Assembly: GCA_024291935.2 (NCBI GenBank)
Contig: CM044309.1
Location: 3,906,001-3,970,000, forward strand
Length of the DNA stretch: 64,000 bases
Direction of reading: 5' to 3'
Origin: Okapia johnstoni
Taxonomy: Eukaryota; Chordata; Mammalia; Artiodactyla; Giraffidae
Shown here: one piece after another, positions 27,401 through 36,974 of the stretch
Layout of the letters: every line of letters begins with the position of its first letter
Position numbering within the stretch: the first letter of the stretch is position 1
Program-made: the position numbers and the translations under genes
The notes under the pieces: generated by a model
Told to the model about the DNA's origin: nothing
Databases searched by the model: none
What the model saw: the letters and a program-made list of their open reading frames with translations, nothing else

Positions 27401-30400
27401 CTCTAGGTATTTGTGAGGTAGTATAATTGCAAACTTATTCATCTTTTAAAATCTCATGTCAGAGACAGAGTATCTATGAAAGACTGACTGAGGGATAAGT
27501 ACTCTATTGATACCTCAAACCACCAAAACCTCGGTCTAAGTTAACTGCATTTGAAATGTTTCATCGAAGCTTATGGAAAATTTTTTTCTTCTAATTGTCT
27601 ACTATAACCCATCCATCTATATTGTGTATTTAACCAATATTCTGTATAACCAAGCAACCCCCAGCAACACATTCCTATACTTATTGCAAAGACAGTAAGT
27701 GGTTTATTTTTACATTATGCTACTCTCTATATTAGAGCCACCAAAGAAAGTTACTTCTAATATTTATATCAGAAATACTTGGGTTTCTAGGCAGATTATT
27801 TAGTTTTCTTTACAGATCCTGATGCCAAAAATCAGGATACACTGGTATACACTGGTATCAACCAGAATCTTGGAGACAGAGTTTGGGTGAAGTAGAATAG
27901 AGTAGCTGTATTGCTTTGCCAGGCAAAGGGGGCCACAGTGGGCTAATGCCCTCAAGACTGTGTCCCAACCTGATGTCAGGAGAGCTGTGAGGAGTCTTCT
28001 AGTCAGAGTCAGGGTTGCTGATAAGGGTCAGGAGACCTGCAGGGCCTGCCTTCCTTCAATCCAAATATCCTCTGACATCTGGGGCTTTCGTGATGACTTT
28101 CTCTCTAAGGCTCTCTCTCTGGAATGAAGAATGCTTCATCAAGCAGTTAAAAATCTTCCAGCTGGTGGTGGTTTTAGTTCTGCAGAAGTCAAAGTTATTG
28201 CTATTCATGTCCGTTGAGGGGAAGCCCGGCCTCGCACTGGAGCAGCCCTCTCGAGTTCCGACCGCTTCTCCCTTGTCTCTGCATCCCCTGTCCTCCCTGA
28301 CTATCAGCTGTTTGAACTGTCCTTTAGAACTCAGGGAAGGTCATGCAGGCTGAATGAAGCCTATTTCCTACAAATAAGGAACGGGGGACACAGAAAGGCT
28401 TTTGTACCCAGGAGTCCCACAGGGTCCTGCTCAGCTTAAGTACTTAGACTGTAAGATCATGCTTCCCTTTTCATGCAGGCTGCTAGAACGCTCCAAGCTA
28501 AGTTAGTGGTTAGTCACTGAGTCCGTTAAAAGGCTTATGGCATGCATATCTTGCTATATCACCTTTTATTGTTAGGCCTATAAGTCATTTTTAATAAGGG
28601 TAGGTTTCAAACAATCGTTGCTTTATCAATGAATCATATTCTAAATAAATCAATGGGCCTCTTTTATTATGGACTTTGTATAAGGTAAAAGGATGTAGCA
28701 GAATACCCGCAGAAATACCTCCGCAGTACACGAAGTTGCGGGGTCAACTAGAAGGTTAAAAAAGAAAACTAACACAGTTTAATAATTTAGACTTTTAAAA
28801 TCTACTGTGAAAAAAAATAACATTTGGGTTTCTTGTATAAATTCATATTTCTAGACATCACCCCTGGGGATTCTAATGCTTAGGGTGAGGACCAGAAATC
28901 CACATTTCAAAATTGAAAAGAAGGAAAGATAATGATAATCTTACATCTGACTCACTTAATGATCCAATAAATACTGAAGCAACTACTAAGGAACTACTAT
29001 GTGGAAGACACTAGTCTAAACACTTTAAAGATAGATGGGTAAATTGCCCATTAATAATGCATCAATAACTTCCTAGTCTAATAGGAGAGAGAAGAGTTAC
29101 ACAAAATACAGTAATAGGCAAGAATCAACAGCATTTAGCTAAGCATTTTACTGTTTGCAATTACTACTCTTTAATTATATATAAATGTGCATGTTTGTGT
29201 ATTCTTTAGCTATCCAAATTTGAAAGATATACATTGTTAAGATCCATATTAAAGGAAAAGTGAAGATCAGAGAAAATGAATCCAACCCTGTGGTCCTTCT
29301 ACAATAAAAACATTCCCCAAAGGAATTATATATAGGTTCAGTTCAGTTCAGTCACTCAGTCGTGTCCAACTCTTTGCAACCCCATGGACTGAAGCACCCC
29401 AGGCCTCCCTGTCCATCACCAACTCCCAGAGTTTACTCAAACTCGTGTCATGAGTTACTCAAACTCACTGAGTTGGTGATACATTCCAACCATCTCATCC
29501 TCTGTCGTCCCCTTCTCCTCCTGCCCTTAATCTTTCCCAGCATCAGGGTCTTTTCCAGTGAGTCAGTTCTTCACATCAGGTGGCCAAAGTATTGGAGTTT
29601 CAGCTTCAGCACTAGTCCTTCCAATGAATATTCAGGATGATTTCCTTTAGGATGGACTGGTTGGATCTCCTTGCAGTCCAAGGGACTTGCAAGAGTCTTC
29701 TCCAACACCACAGTTCAAAAGCATCGTTCTTCAGTGCTCAGCTTTCTTATAGTCCAACTCTCACAGTCATCCATGACCACTGGAAAAACCATAGCTTTGA
29801 CTAGACGGACCTTTGTTGACAAAGTGATGTCTCTGCTTTTTAATATGCTTTCTAGGTTGGTCATAACTTTCCTTCCAGGGAGCAAGCGTCTTTTGATTTC
29901 ATGGCTGCAGTCACCATCTGCAGTGATCTTGGGGCCCAAAAAAATAAAGTCCATCATATTAGGTTATATATAGGTTGTGTATGACGTCATTATGAATAAT
30001 ATTAGATTGAGGTAGAAAAAATATTAATTTTTATATTGCTTGAAAATAAAAAGTTAGAAAAAATTTATAATGAAAAAATGCTTTATGGTAATAGTATAGA
30101 ATGTTTCCGTACTAAGATCTGAATGGGACTTCCCTGGTGGTCCAGTAGTTAAGAATCTGCCTGCCAATGCAGAGGACACAGGTTCGATACCCGGTCCAGG
30201 AAGATTTCATACGCCACAAGGCAACTAAGCCTGTGTGCTAGAGCCCGCGAGCTGTAACACCAAGCCTGTGTGCCAGAGCCCACGAGCTGTACCACCAGCC
30301 TGTGTGCCAGAGCCCGCGAGCTGTACCACCAGCCTGTGTGCCAGAGCCCGCGAGCTGTACCACCAGCCTGTGTGCCAGAGCCCGCGAGCTGTACCACCAG

Positions 30401-31141
30401 CCTGAGTGCCAGAGCCCGCGAGCTGTACCACCAGCCTGTGTGCCAGAGCCAGTACCCCGCAACAGGAGAAGTCTCCACACACTGCAACTCGACAGTAGCC
30501 CCTATTCACCAGAACTAGAAAGGTCTTGCATGCGGCGATGGAGACCCACACAGCCAAAATAAATAAAGAGGGCTAAACGGACAAATGGCATGGGCTTATG
30601 AAAAGATCAAAGGGAGAGCGAAACGTTGAAATTATTAGGAAAAAGCTTTCCCTTCTGCGATCTCACACTCTGAGGAGGTCCCCAGCAGACTGTTTCCTCA
30701 TATAAAACTAAGGAAGACCTGGGAAATATTTTTTATCAGAAACCAACTTCCTCCATATTAAACAAATGTTTGTATATAAAATATCTGACATTATTATTTG
30801 TAATAACTTCCAAGTCCACTCTAATACAAATTTATGTTTGTCCTCAGGTACGTTTGCCATTTGTATTTGGAACCATGGCCATGTCTTTGTTCTTGGTTTT
30901 GACACCCATCATCAAGTCTCCTCAGATGTACCACATCTACGTTATTCTTTTTATCCTCAGTGGACTTTTGTTTTATTTGCCTTTTGTGCGTTTTAATTTG
31001 GGTTCTACATATTTCAACAAGATAACTTGCTTTTTACAGTTACTACTAAATGTTTCACCTACTGATGACACTGATGAATATATTTCAGCAGGACAAAATG
31101 TACAGAAAAATTCACCTGCAACTGCAACCAAAAAGGAATAA
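11798..31141 (+). CDS. SLC7A13: SLC7A13-like amino-acid transporter, copy A (4 coding exons)
   Basis: Joining 11798-12476, 14611-14742, 23041-23402 and 30848-31141 gives an uninterrupted reading frame of 488 residues plus stop. Every intron is GT..AG; phases are 1, 1, 0. The protein reads as an APC-superfamily light chain of heteromeric amino-acid transporters: a TM1 unwound motif IIGAGIF (residues 24-30), the conserved [10 protein letters not shown] stretch after TM2 (residues 75-84), a cysteine in the loop after TM3 (Cys125, FYPGC) where this family forms a disulfide to an SLC3 heavy chain, a TM6 gate AYSGWG (215-220), and ASQEGQLP after TM8. Known family role: plasma-membrane cystine/acidic amino-acid transport in kidney, with SLC3A1 reported as partner. 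Human SLC7A13 is about 470 residues, so length fits; the extra residues are in the C-terminal tail. Introns are 2134, 8298 and 7445 bp. An arginine (Arg224) in TM6b is unusual. Identity as SLC7A13 is recognised from memory of the family, not from a search. Confidence 0.93.
12477..13419. other. Copy A intron 1, AT-rich
   Basis: Donor GTAAAG at 12477. A stretch at 12880-13080 (ATACACAATATTCCATCAT, TTGGATACCAG) resembles a very old L1-type repeat. No exon seen. Confidence 0.4.
13420..13612 (-). mobile_element. CHR-type SINE
   Basis: Antisense tRNA-derived CHR SINE: GCATGTGGGATCTTAGTTCC and CGGATTCTTAACCATTGGAC are characteristic. Confidence 0.75.
14277..14501 (-). mobile_element. Bov-tA SINE close to copy A exon 2
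   Basis: GTGAAAGTGAAGTCGCTCAA through TACCATCTGAGCCACCAGGG. Lies about 110 bp upstream of the exon 2 acceptor, so it is within range of the branch-point region without replacing the polypyrimidine tract. Confidence 0.88.
14611..14742 (+). CDS. SLC7A13: Copy A coding exon 2 (TM7)
   Basis: 132 bp between a strong acceptor (long T run then GCAG) and the donor CAG|GTATGG. It begins [12 protein letters not shown], the signature after TM6 in the SLC7 light chains, and encodes TM7 and the TPKEIMSS loop. Phase 1 on both sides. A Bov-tA SINE ends only about 110 bp upstream of the acceptor. Confidence 0.92.
15210..15236. repeat. AT dinucleotide microsatellite
   Basis: Nearly pure TA repeats with one G interruption, in copy A intron 2. 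Confidence 0.8.
15360..16135 (+). mobile_element. L1 3' end split by a SINE
   Basis: CCATCAACGGATGAATGGAT, then ATGCTACTCAGCCATAAAAT, ATATCACTTATTTGTGGAA and CTTTGCTGTACATC, the L1 3' UTR order, with an AT dinucleotide run at 16029-16055. Split by the Bov-tA at 15458-15662. Confidence 0.75.
15458..15662 (-). mobile_element. Bov-tA SINE nested in L1
   Basis: GTGTGCTCAGTCAAGTCTGA through GTGCCACCTGAGAAGCC; L1 sequence continues on both sides (GATAAATAGAT / CAGATAGATGCTACTC). Confidence 0.85.
16160..17700 (+). mobile_element. L1 fragment (diverged)
   Basis: ORF1/ORF2-like sense sequence (CTGTCTACAGGAGACACACT near 17010, ATTGACATTTATAGAACGCT near 17412). Contains a CHR SINE at 16660. Full of stops. 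Confidence 0.6.
16660..16772 (+). mobile_element. CHR-type SINE
   Basis: GGAATTTCCTAGCAGTCCAG head, AACTAAGATCCCACAAG and an A-rich tail. Confidence 0.75.
17701..18348. other. Copy A intron 2, possible retroviral flank
   Basis: Moderately GC-balanced sequence beside the pol relic, perhaps more of the same provirus, but no domain or LTR was recognised. Confidence 0.3.
18349..18581 (-). mobile_element. Bov-tA SINE with 11 bp target duplication
   Basis: Antisense Bov-tA at 18362-18570, flanked by GATCACTCTCT at 18349-18359 and 18571-18581. Confidence 0.9.
18600..20980 (-). mobile_element. Endogenous retrovirus pol relic
   Basis: On the minus strand, degenerate pol domains appear in the normal order: reverse-transcriptase-like sequence at about 20960-20450, RNase H-like sequence at about 19690-19440, integrase-like sequence at about 19080-18700. 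Each is interrupted by stops and frameshifts, and the RT active-site region is not intact. No env or gag could be assigned with confidence and no paired LTRs were found. It lies antisense in copy A intron 2. Class is uncertain; the call is from domain-level resemblance only. Confidence 0.55.
20001..20058 (+). mobile_element. Bov-tA SINE, head only
   Basis: GGCTTCCCTGGTGGCTCAGA through CAATGCAGAAGACC, inside the retroviral relic. Confidence 0.8.
20981..21469. other. Copy A intron 2, unassigned
   Basis: May continue the retroviral relic on the minus strand, but no domain was recognised. Confidence 0.3.
21470..22960 (+). mobile_element. L1 ORF2 fragment interrupted by BovB
   Basis: L1 text CCCAGGCCCTA stops at about 21527 and resumes at about 22466 with GTAGCTTCACTGCTGAATTG, the expected continuation in L1 ORF2, then AAATGGAAGAGGGGACACAT. 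The BovB between is a later insertion. Confidence 0.75.
21528..22465 (+). mobile_element. BovB LINE 3' half, nested in L1
   Basis: 5' truncated at the RT palm (CAGACTGGTTCCAAATAGGA) and ends ACTGAACTGAACTGA. YADDTTL is intact; a one-base loss near 21808 breaks the frame between two otherwise long open stretches (21570-21833 and 21845-22450). This makes it one of the younger fragments here. Confidence 0.9.
23041..23402 (+). CDS. SLC7A13: Copy A coding exon 3 (TM8 to TM10)
   Basis: 362 bp from TTTTTTACAG|ATGCTG to AAG|GTAAGT. It encodes [12 protein letters not shown]8, the conserved ASQEGQLP loop, TM9 and TM10, ending at [10 protein letters not shown], the usual charged loop before TM11 in this family. 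Phase 1 in, phase 0 out. Confidence 0.92.
23759..27369 (+). mobile_element. Complete BovB LINE with 5' inversion and target duplication
   Basis: GTATAAGTCTC flanks the element at 23759-23769 and 27359-27369. The left part (23770 to about 24427) is inverted: it is the reverse complement of the BovB 5' region and ends at CCAGAAGCATGTTGGGCACC. The right part (about 24435-27358) is sense and resumes at the same consensus point (TACTGGAGATCAGTGG). This is the product expected from twin priming. It carries endonuclease (24592-25164; [13 protein letters not shown]), linker (25294-25872) and RT-to-C-terminal (26170-27057) segments, with a TGA after TSPGG and further frame breaks. The catalytic YADD is YADG. 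It sits in intron 3 of gene A, 357 bp after exon 3. Confidence 0.93.
24152..24430 (-). repeat. 40 bp x 7 tandem repeat in the BovB 5' region
   Basis: Units start at 24152, 24192, 24232, 24272, 24312, 24352 and 24392, each like CTGACGTTGGACGTGGGGTA then GCTCCTCTCAGCTGCCGCTC. The first two are a variant type (CCTGGGG..CTCTCCTCGGCC). Lies in the inverted part of the BovB. Confidence 0.9.
27370..27820. other. Copy A intron 3, nothing recognised
   Basis: AT-rich intron DNA after the BovB target duplication. Confidence 0.4.
27821..28745. mobile_element. LTR-like block
   Basis: A GC-richer island in AT-rich intron with text typical of ruminant LTRs (AGGCAAAGGGGGCCACAGTG, TGGAATGAAGAATGCTTCAT, AAGGAACGGGGGACACAGAA). 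No coding domain. Boundaries and orientation are uncertain. Confidence 0.4.
28746..29325. other. Copy A intron 3, possible MIR
   Basis: A MIR-like stretch may lie near 28950-29060 (CTACTATGTGGAAGACACTA). Otherwise unassigned. Confidence 0.35.
29326..29976 (-). mobile_element. BovB LINE 3' fragment with 13 bp target duplication
   Basis: Antisense BovB 3' end at 29339-29963, 5' truncated, flanked by TTATATATAGGTT at 29326-29338 and 29964-29976. An internal partial duplication (ACTCAAACTCRTG / ACTCAAACTCACTG) is seen near 29440-29470. Confidence 0.93.
30126..30570 (+). mobile_element. CHR-1-type SINE with expanded body
   Basis: GGGACTTCCCTGGTGGTCCA head and ACACAGCCAAAATAAATAAA tail identify a CHR SINE. 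Between them the GCCTGTG..CCGCGAGCTGTA module is amplified in tandem, making the element longer than usual. Confidence 0.8.
30226..30458 (+). repeat. 35 bp tandem repeat, about 6.5 copies
   Basis: Unit CAGCCTGTGTGCCAGAGCCC then GCGAGCTGTACCAC, starting near 30226, 30261, 30296, 30331, 30366, 30401 with a partial copy at 30436. Inner copies are almost identical, which implies recent expansion. Chance open frames on both strands come from it. Confidence 0.9.
30848..31141 (+). CDS. SLC7A13: Copy A coding exon 4 (TM11, TM12, C-terminus)
   Basis: 294 bp after acceptor TCCTCAG, starting [10 protein letters not shown] and ending at TAA. TM11 and TM12 are followed by [11 protein letters not shown], which matches the family end, then a polar tail of about 25 residues (DDTDEY through ATKKE) longer than in copy B. 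The stop codon overlaps an AATAAA hexamer (31137-31142). Confidence 0.9.
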   Translation, partial: VRLPFVFGTMAMSLFLVLTPIIKSPQMYHIYVILFILSGLLFYLPFVRFNLGSTYFNKITCFLQLLLNVSPTDDTDEYISAGQNVQKNSPATATKKE

Positions 31142-31350
31142 ATAAATTATGCATATTTGGCAAATTATTGACTTATTAAAAGCATCTTTCTCTTTCGACT
31201 AGAATATTCCTAATACATATACACATTCTTTATGTATATGTATACACATGCCACATATGTAACACACAACCAGCACAAAATACTTAATGTCCAGAACTTT
31301 AACACTTTAACTCTTGTTGTTTGTAACCGAAACCTTACTTCTCCAATAAA
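31142..31350 (+). promoter_or_regulatory. Copy A 3' UTR with candidate poly(A) signals
   Basis: AATAAA occurs at 31137-31142 (over the stop), at 31141-31146 and at 31345-31350. The last is the more usual distance from a stop codon. Which one is used cannot be told from sequence alone. Confidence 0.45.
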
Positions 31351-32805
31351 GCATGCTGATTCCCAGTTTCCCAAGACTGTAGTAGATGTCCCTCTTTGTG
31401 TACTAATGCTTCTGAGTTTATTATTAATATGTCATAGTCCACACTCTTTTTTAATTGTCCACTTACTTTTTCCCTAAAGACTGTGAGCTCCCCAAAGGTA
31501 GGGATTATCCCTTAGCCATTTAAAAATTTTTAATTACATTCGTTTATTTAAATATATATACTCTTTCCCTAAGACAGTGTGTGCATAAAAACAGACAATC
31601 TATAAAATAAATATCTGAACGCACAGGCAAGTGAGTGAATAAGTGAATGGACTGCCAGTACACGTCCCTTTAAAGGGCACCTCCCTTGATATCCTGTCTC
31701 AGCTTGGGTTCTTGGCAGCACCTTAGAAGTAGTCCATTAATGATTATAGCTCTACATTTCAGCATGACTGAGGCTGGAATGCTATATAGAGACAGTATCA
31801 AAGAAGAGTTTAACTAGTTCTTACCAAATATTTATTCCCTTTCACCTCCTAACTGACTTCTCTGAAACAGCTTTTGTCAATATGACCCTACCAGTGTCAA
31901 CATAAATGTATCCATTTGTATTTATCACAATGGTCACTGGGACCTGACATCACTATTCTAAACATCACTGAAAACCATTTTTCGTGCTAGTATTGAAAGG
32001 ATTAATACAAAATGAAAATCAAATCCTAGAGAGGGCAAATAGGTATCAGAGAACCTAGGCTGAGAAAAAAAAAAAAAAACCCTATGGGTAATTGAGGACA
32101 AAACTAGGTATAGCATATATACTAGCTTACCACAGAAATGTGTGAGGACCTCGTGAACACTGAGTAAGACAGAGCCCCTCTCTTCCATTCAAATTTTGTC
32201 TCAGTGAGGTTTTTGACAAAATGTGTCTGGCAAAGAAACCTACAAATAGTAGGTATCTGTACGGTGTGTAGTCTATAATTTGTTTGCAAGTTGATTCAAA
32301 TGTTCTAGAATATAGGCCTTTGAGTTTAAACTTTGACATTTTATATTAATAACTAGGGAGTCTGGTCTGTAGGACACAAGTCAAAGGAAAACATCACGAA
32401 TGACAGCTTCTGCAGACTCAAGATAATTTACAGGCACAAGGCTAGTAGACTACAGGTGGTCACGTGGACTCAGGAGAGCCAGGAAGGTGTGTCTGGCTGT
32501 GAGGAGGACAAGTGAGCTGGAAGCACTGAGCGCTCCACTCTAGGAGAGACTCCTGACGGCCTGCCACCTCGCGTTTCCACAGGGAGGCTGGGAAAGAGTA
32601 GAGATTCGACTGTGTAGAAAGACTCTGAGCTTAGCAGTTAAGGTGTCAATCCAGCAGGCATGAGCAAATACAGATTAGTACTAACTACAACTAGTTTATT
32701 GCTCCTCACTCCCAGGTCTCATTGCTTATTAAAAAGACGAAGCTGTTTATGGCTGATATGGCATTAAATGTCCAAAAGAGGCATTTTCTTTTAAATTTTC
32801 CTTTG
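31351..32805. other. Intergenic between genes A and B
   Basis: No gene or clear repeat recognised, apart from short A-runs (32067-32082) and AT-rich stretches. Confidence 0.4.
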
Positions 32806-33038
32806 TTGTTCAGTCGCTCAGTCATGTCCGACTCTGCGACCCCATGGACTGCAGCACAACAGCCTTTCCTGTCCTCCACTGTCTCCCAGAGGTTTGCACA
32901 AATTCACGTCCATTGAGTTGATGATGCCATCCAACCATCTCACCCTCTGTCTTCCCCTTCTCCTCCTGCCCATAATCTTTCCCAGCATCAGGGTCTTTTC
33001 CACCAGCTCTTTGCATCAGGTGACCAAAGTATTGAAGC
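32806..33038 (-). mobile_element. BovB LINE 3' fragment
   Basis: Antisense: TTGTTCAGTCGCTCAGTCAT through TCAGGTGACCAAAGTATTGA. Confidence 0.88.
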
Positions 33039-34687
33039 TGCCTTTAAACTGCCTTTAAAGAGGCACTTTCCAGGTTTGTGAAATCTTTCTGATCAAAGCC
33101 TTTCATCCTACCCACAAAGAGCCAGCTCATCCTTTCCATGGAGTAGTATCCAAAGTCATCCTCAATTAGGACAAGTGAAAATCCCTAGCCACAGGCAAGG
33201 CATGAAAACAAAGACAAAATAGTAATCATGACCTGAATAGCTCATTCATAGGTAACATTTGCAGTCTCACAGCACAGAAGAGGAATTCATAACGGCCTTT
33301 CCAGAATTTCTAGATAACTATTTCTAGAGGAAATAGTCACTAAGGAGTCTGTCCTTAATAACACTTGTTATTTCTTATCTTTTTGATGATAGCCATTCTG
33401 ACAGGTATGAGAGAATACCTCGTTGTAGATTGATTTGAAAACAAACCATTTTCCAGTGCAGGAACCCAGCAGTAATGAACTCCTCTGGGTGCTCCACACA
33501 TCGTAACCAGCCTCATAATTCCCAAGTTTGTCTTGCATTGATGACTTGCTGTTTCAGAGTTTCAGTTCTAAATTTCTGAAACTACCACATCACTTGACCC
33601 TTACTTGTCAAGTGTCCTGCCCTTGACTCTAAGGGAAATGTTTTCCAAACCCGGTATATCAGAGTTGGCCATGAAGGTGCTTCTGAAAGGCCATTTTACC
33701 AGGAAAATGGATCCACATTTATTCACCTCAAGGTGTAGAAATCAAAATCACTAACAAGCTACAGGGCAGGGTCAAAGAAGTTTAGAGATACAATACTGTG
33801 GGTACATACGAATTCCCAGACTCATGCCATCCTGTGAATAGTTCCCTTGTACCTAACATGGTACCAGGATTCTACTCCAGAGAAAGAGCCTCAATACTCT
33901 GAATATATATACATTTATGGAAAGAGAAGTGGAAGTAGGGCCCATATAAACAAGTACAAAGCCTCCGAGGGTTCTAATAGTCCCTTCACAACCACCCACC
34001 TTGAAGCAAATACAAAATTTGTTCAGCAGAAATTTAAAGTCAGTCCCTACCTCCAATCAACAATCAAGGCATAGACGAACAAAAGAATAAGTACTACTGC
34101 CACGTTTAGTGTTCAGTCACCTAAAATTATTACGCTGTGTAATTACCATGCTGATTATTAACCAGAGACTTTCAAGATGAAACAAGGCATCTAAATAATC
34201 TATGTAAAACTTAGTAAGGACTTTATAGCCATGAACAGTTAGCAGGTTAATTTGTCTGAGGTACTGAATAAAGATCAAGAGAAAAAATGTTTTACGTAGA
34301 GAAGAGATCATCTAAAAATTATCCATCTGGGTTTAGCTGAGATGTCTATGACCACTTAACCCACATTTCTAACATGTAAGAAGAAAATAAAGTAGCCTAA
34401 TGGCTTGAACAGAATGGAAATCGTTATGCCTAAGTTCATTTGTAGACAATGAATTTTAAAATCTGAAAAACAGCAAGTCAAATGATGCGTATTAACTTTT
34501 CATCTTGTCACTTACAGGGAAAAGATATTTAGCCACTATGGGAATGCAGTATATAACAATGGTTTAGAGCATGAAATCTAGAATCAATGATCTAATTTCA
34601 AATCTTCATTTTAATGTGGCATATGGATATTTGACAAGTTACGGAAGTTCTCTGAGCCTATTTGCTCGTCTCTAAGATGAGGACAGA
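33039..34687. other. Intergenic, mostly unassigned
   Basis: A small antisense L1 piece is visible near 33380-33430 (GATAGCCATTCTGACAGGTA). The block 33440-33720 is GC-balanced and could be an old LTR, but no family was recognised. Confidence 0.35.
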
Positions 34688-34800
34688 GAACCTCCTGGTG
34701 GTCCAGCGGTTGGGACTCCACTCTTCCACTGCAGGGGGCATGGGTTCGACCCTTGACTAGAGAACTAAGATCCCATAAGCTACACAGTGTGGCAAAAAGT
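34688..34800 (+). mobile_element. CHR-type SINE
   Basis: CCTCCTGGTGGTCCAGCGGT head, CACTGCAGGGGGCATGGGTT and AACTAAGATCCCATAAGC. Confidence 0.85.
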
Positions 34801-35111
34801 AAACAAGTAAATAAAGTGAGGACAACCATAAGGTCAATTTGAGTGAAGATCAGATGGAATAATTCCCGGAACGTCTTGGCATAGGCAGGCGTAAAGTATT
34901 AAAGTGTGCCTTGCTTTCTTTTTGGAGAATCCGCAGAATAAGGAAAAATACAAATGTTTGACTTTTGGAGATTAGTACTATATTGATTCTGTAACTTCAC
35001 TAGTATCTTCAATTCACCAGCTAGGAGGAAGTAAACTAAGTCCTTCTGTTAACTGAGTTCAGAGATACTTCCTGGGCACCTATAATTCATGCCTTCCCAT
35101 ACTCACTACTG

Positions 35112-36240
35112 GCTTTTCCCAGTGGCTCAGCAGATAAAGAATCCACTCGCAGGGCGGGAGATGCGAGAGACTTGGGTTCGATCCTTGGGTAGGGAAGATC
35201 TCCTGGAGGAGGAGACAGCACCACACTCCAGTATTCTTGCCTGGAGCATCCCATGGACAGAGGACACTGGTGGGGTATGGTCCATAGGATCGCAAAGAGT
35301 CAGACACGACTGAGCAGGCACAAGCGCAATACCCATTACTAGGGCTCCCCAAGTGACGCAGCGGTAAAAATCTGCCTGTCAATGCAGGAGACACTCGAAG
35401 CACAGGTGCCATCCCTGGGTCGGGAAGATCCCCTGGAGGAGGACATGGCAACCAACTCCAGTGTTCTTGCCTGGAGAATCCCATGGACAGAGGAGCTTGG
35501 CAGGCTACGGTTCATGGACTTGCAAAGAGTCAGACATGACTGAGCAGGCACAAGCGCAATACCCATCACTAGGGCTCCCCAAGTGACGCAGCGGTAAAGA
35601 ATCTGCCTGTTAATGCAGGAGACACGAGAGACACAGGTGCCATCCCTGGGTCGGGAAGATCCCCTGGAGGAGGACATGGCAACCAACTCCAGTATTCTTG
35701 CCTGGAGCATCCCATGGACAGAGGACACTGGTGGGCTATGGTCCATAGGGTCGCAAAGAGTCAGACACGACTGAGCAGGCACAAGTGCAATACCCATTAC
35801 TAGGGCTCCCCAAGTGATGCAGCGGTAAAGAATCTGCCTGTCAATGCAGGAGACACGCAAAGCACAGGTGCCATCCCTGGGTCGGGAAGATCCCCTGGAG
35901 GAGGACATGGCAACCGACTCCAGTGTTCTTGCCTGGAGAATCCCATGGACAGAGGAGCTTGGCAGGCTACGGTTCTTGGACTTGCAAAGAGTCAGACATG
36001 ACTGAGCAGGCACAAGCGCAATACCCATCACTAGGGCTCCCCAAGTGACGCAGCGGTAAAGAATCTGCCTGTTAATGCAGGAGACACGAGAGACACAGGT
36101 GCCATCCCTGGGTCGGGAAGACCCCCTGGAGGAGGACATGGCAACCAACTCCAGTATTCTTGCCTGGAGAATCCCATGGACAGAGGAGCTTGGCAGGCTA
36201 CGGTTCATGGACTTGCACAGTCAGACACGACTGAGTGCAC
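35112..36240 (+). repeat. Tandem array of five SINE-containing units (about 231 bp)
   Basis: A Bov-tA-like unit is repeated head to tail, with boundaries at 35341, 35571, 35802 and 36033 (spacing 230, 231, 231) marked by AGGGCTCCCCAAGTGA. A more diverged founder unit occupies 35112-35340. Units alternate: one type has GAGGACACTGGTGGG and the other GAGGAGCTTGGCAGGCTACG, giving a higher-order period of about 461 bp. Not separate retropositions, since units abut without poly(A) or target duplications. Confidence 0.9.
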
Positions 36241-36584
36241 ACACATAGTAAAATACAAAGCCACTACTGCATAACCTCAGGAGGACCTACCTGGTTATAG
36301 TACAAACACAATACCCATTATTATACAACTTTGTAAGGTATAAATTAAAAGACCTTCCTTGATCATTCCTTGGTCATTTCCTCCTTCACTCACTACACTC
36401 CCAACACAATACCGATCTTTCAGCTCCTGAGTACATTGTTTTTCACCTACAAAGTTTTGCATATCTCTTCCTTCTGCCTGAAATTCTCCTCCCTCCCAAG
36501 CTCTGCACTTTAACTTCTCAGTTTAAATGCCACTTCCAGTGAGAGGTTTTTCATGGTCAAATTATGTCATCAGTGATGTTTATA

Positions 36585-36790
36585 ATAACAATGATAACTG
36601 TTAATATTTACTGACTGCTTACTATATGCCAGCTACCATTCCAACAGCTTATGTTCTAACACATTTAATCCACACTGAAGTAACCCAATGAAATAGGTAT
36701 TTTTATTATCCACACTTTACAAATGAGCAAACAAAGAAGTAACTTTCTTAAGGCAATAAAGCTAGAAACTGGTGAAGAATTTGAAGGATA
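36585..36790 (+). mobile_element. MIR element
   Basis: GCTTACTATATGCCAGCTAC, CACATTTAATCCACACTGAA and TTATCCACACTTTACAAATG match the MIR consensus order. Confidence 0.7.
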
Positions 36791-36974
36791 GCATGACTAA
36801 TGTGTCCTGAATAAGAAGAGAAGGGGAATAGGAGGAGATTGGAAAGAATAGTCAGGAAACTAATTCTGTAGAGCCTCCCAGACCATGCTATGTTGATATT
36901 TTATTCTAAGGGCAATAGGAAACGATAGGAGAGCTGTAAGCAGGGGATATGATCTGACAAAGAAAGTAGTATTT

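Noticed and set aside
28015..28353. 112-codon frame in copy A intron 3
   Set aside because: Falls in the LTR-like block; no protein family recognised.
30149..30562. Overlapping open frames on both strands
   Set aside because: All arise from the 35 bp repeat expansion; repetitive chance peptides.
35339..36208. 289-codon minus-strand open frame
   Set aside because: It is the in-frame reverse reading of a SINE-derived tandem array with 77-residue periodicity; no protein family, no splice or promoter context.
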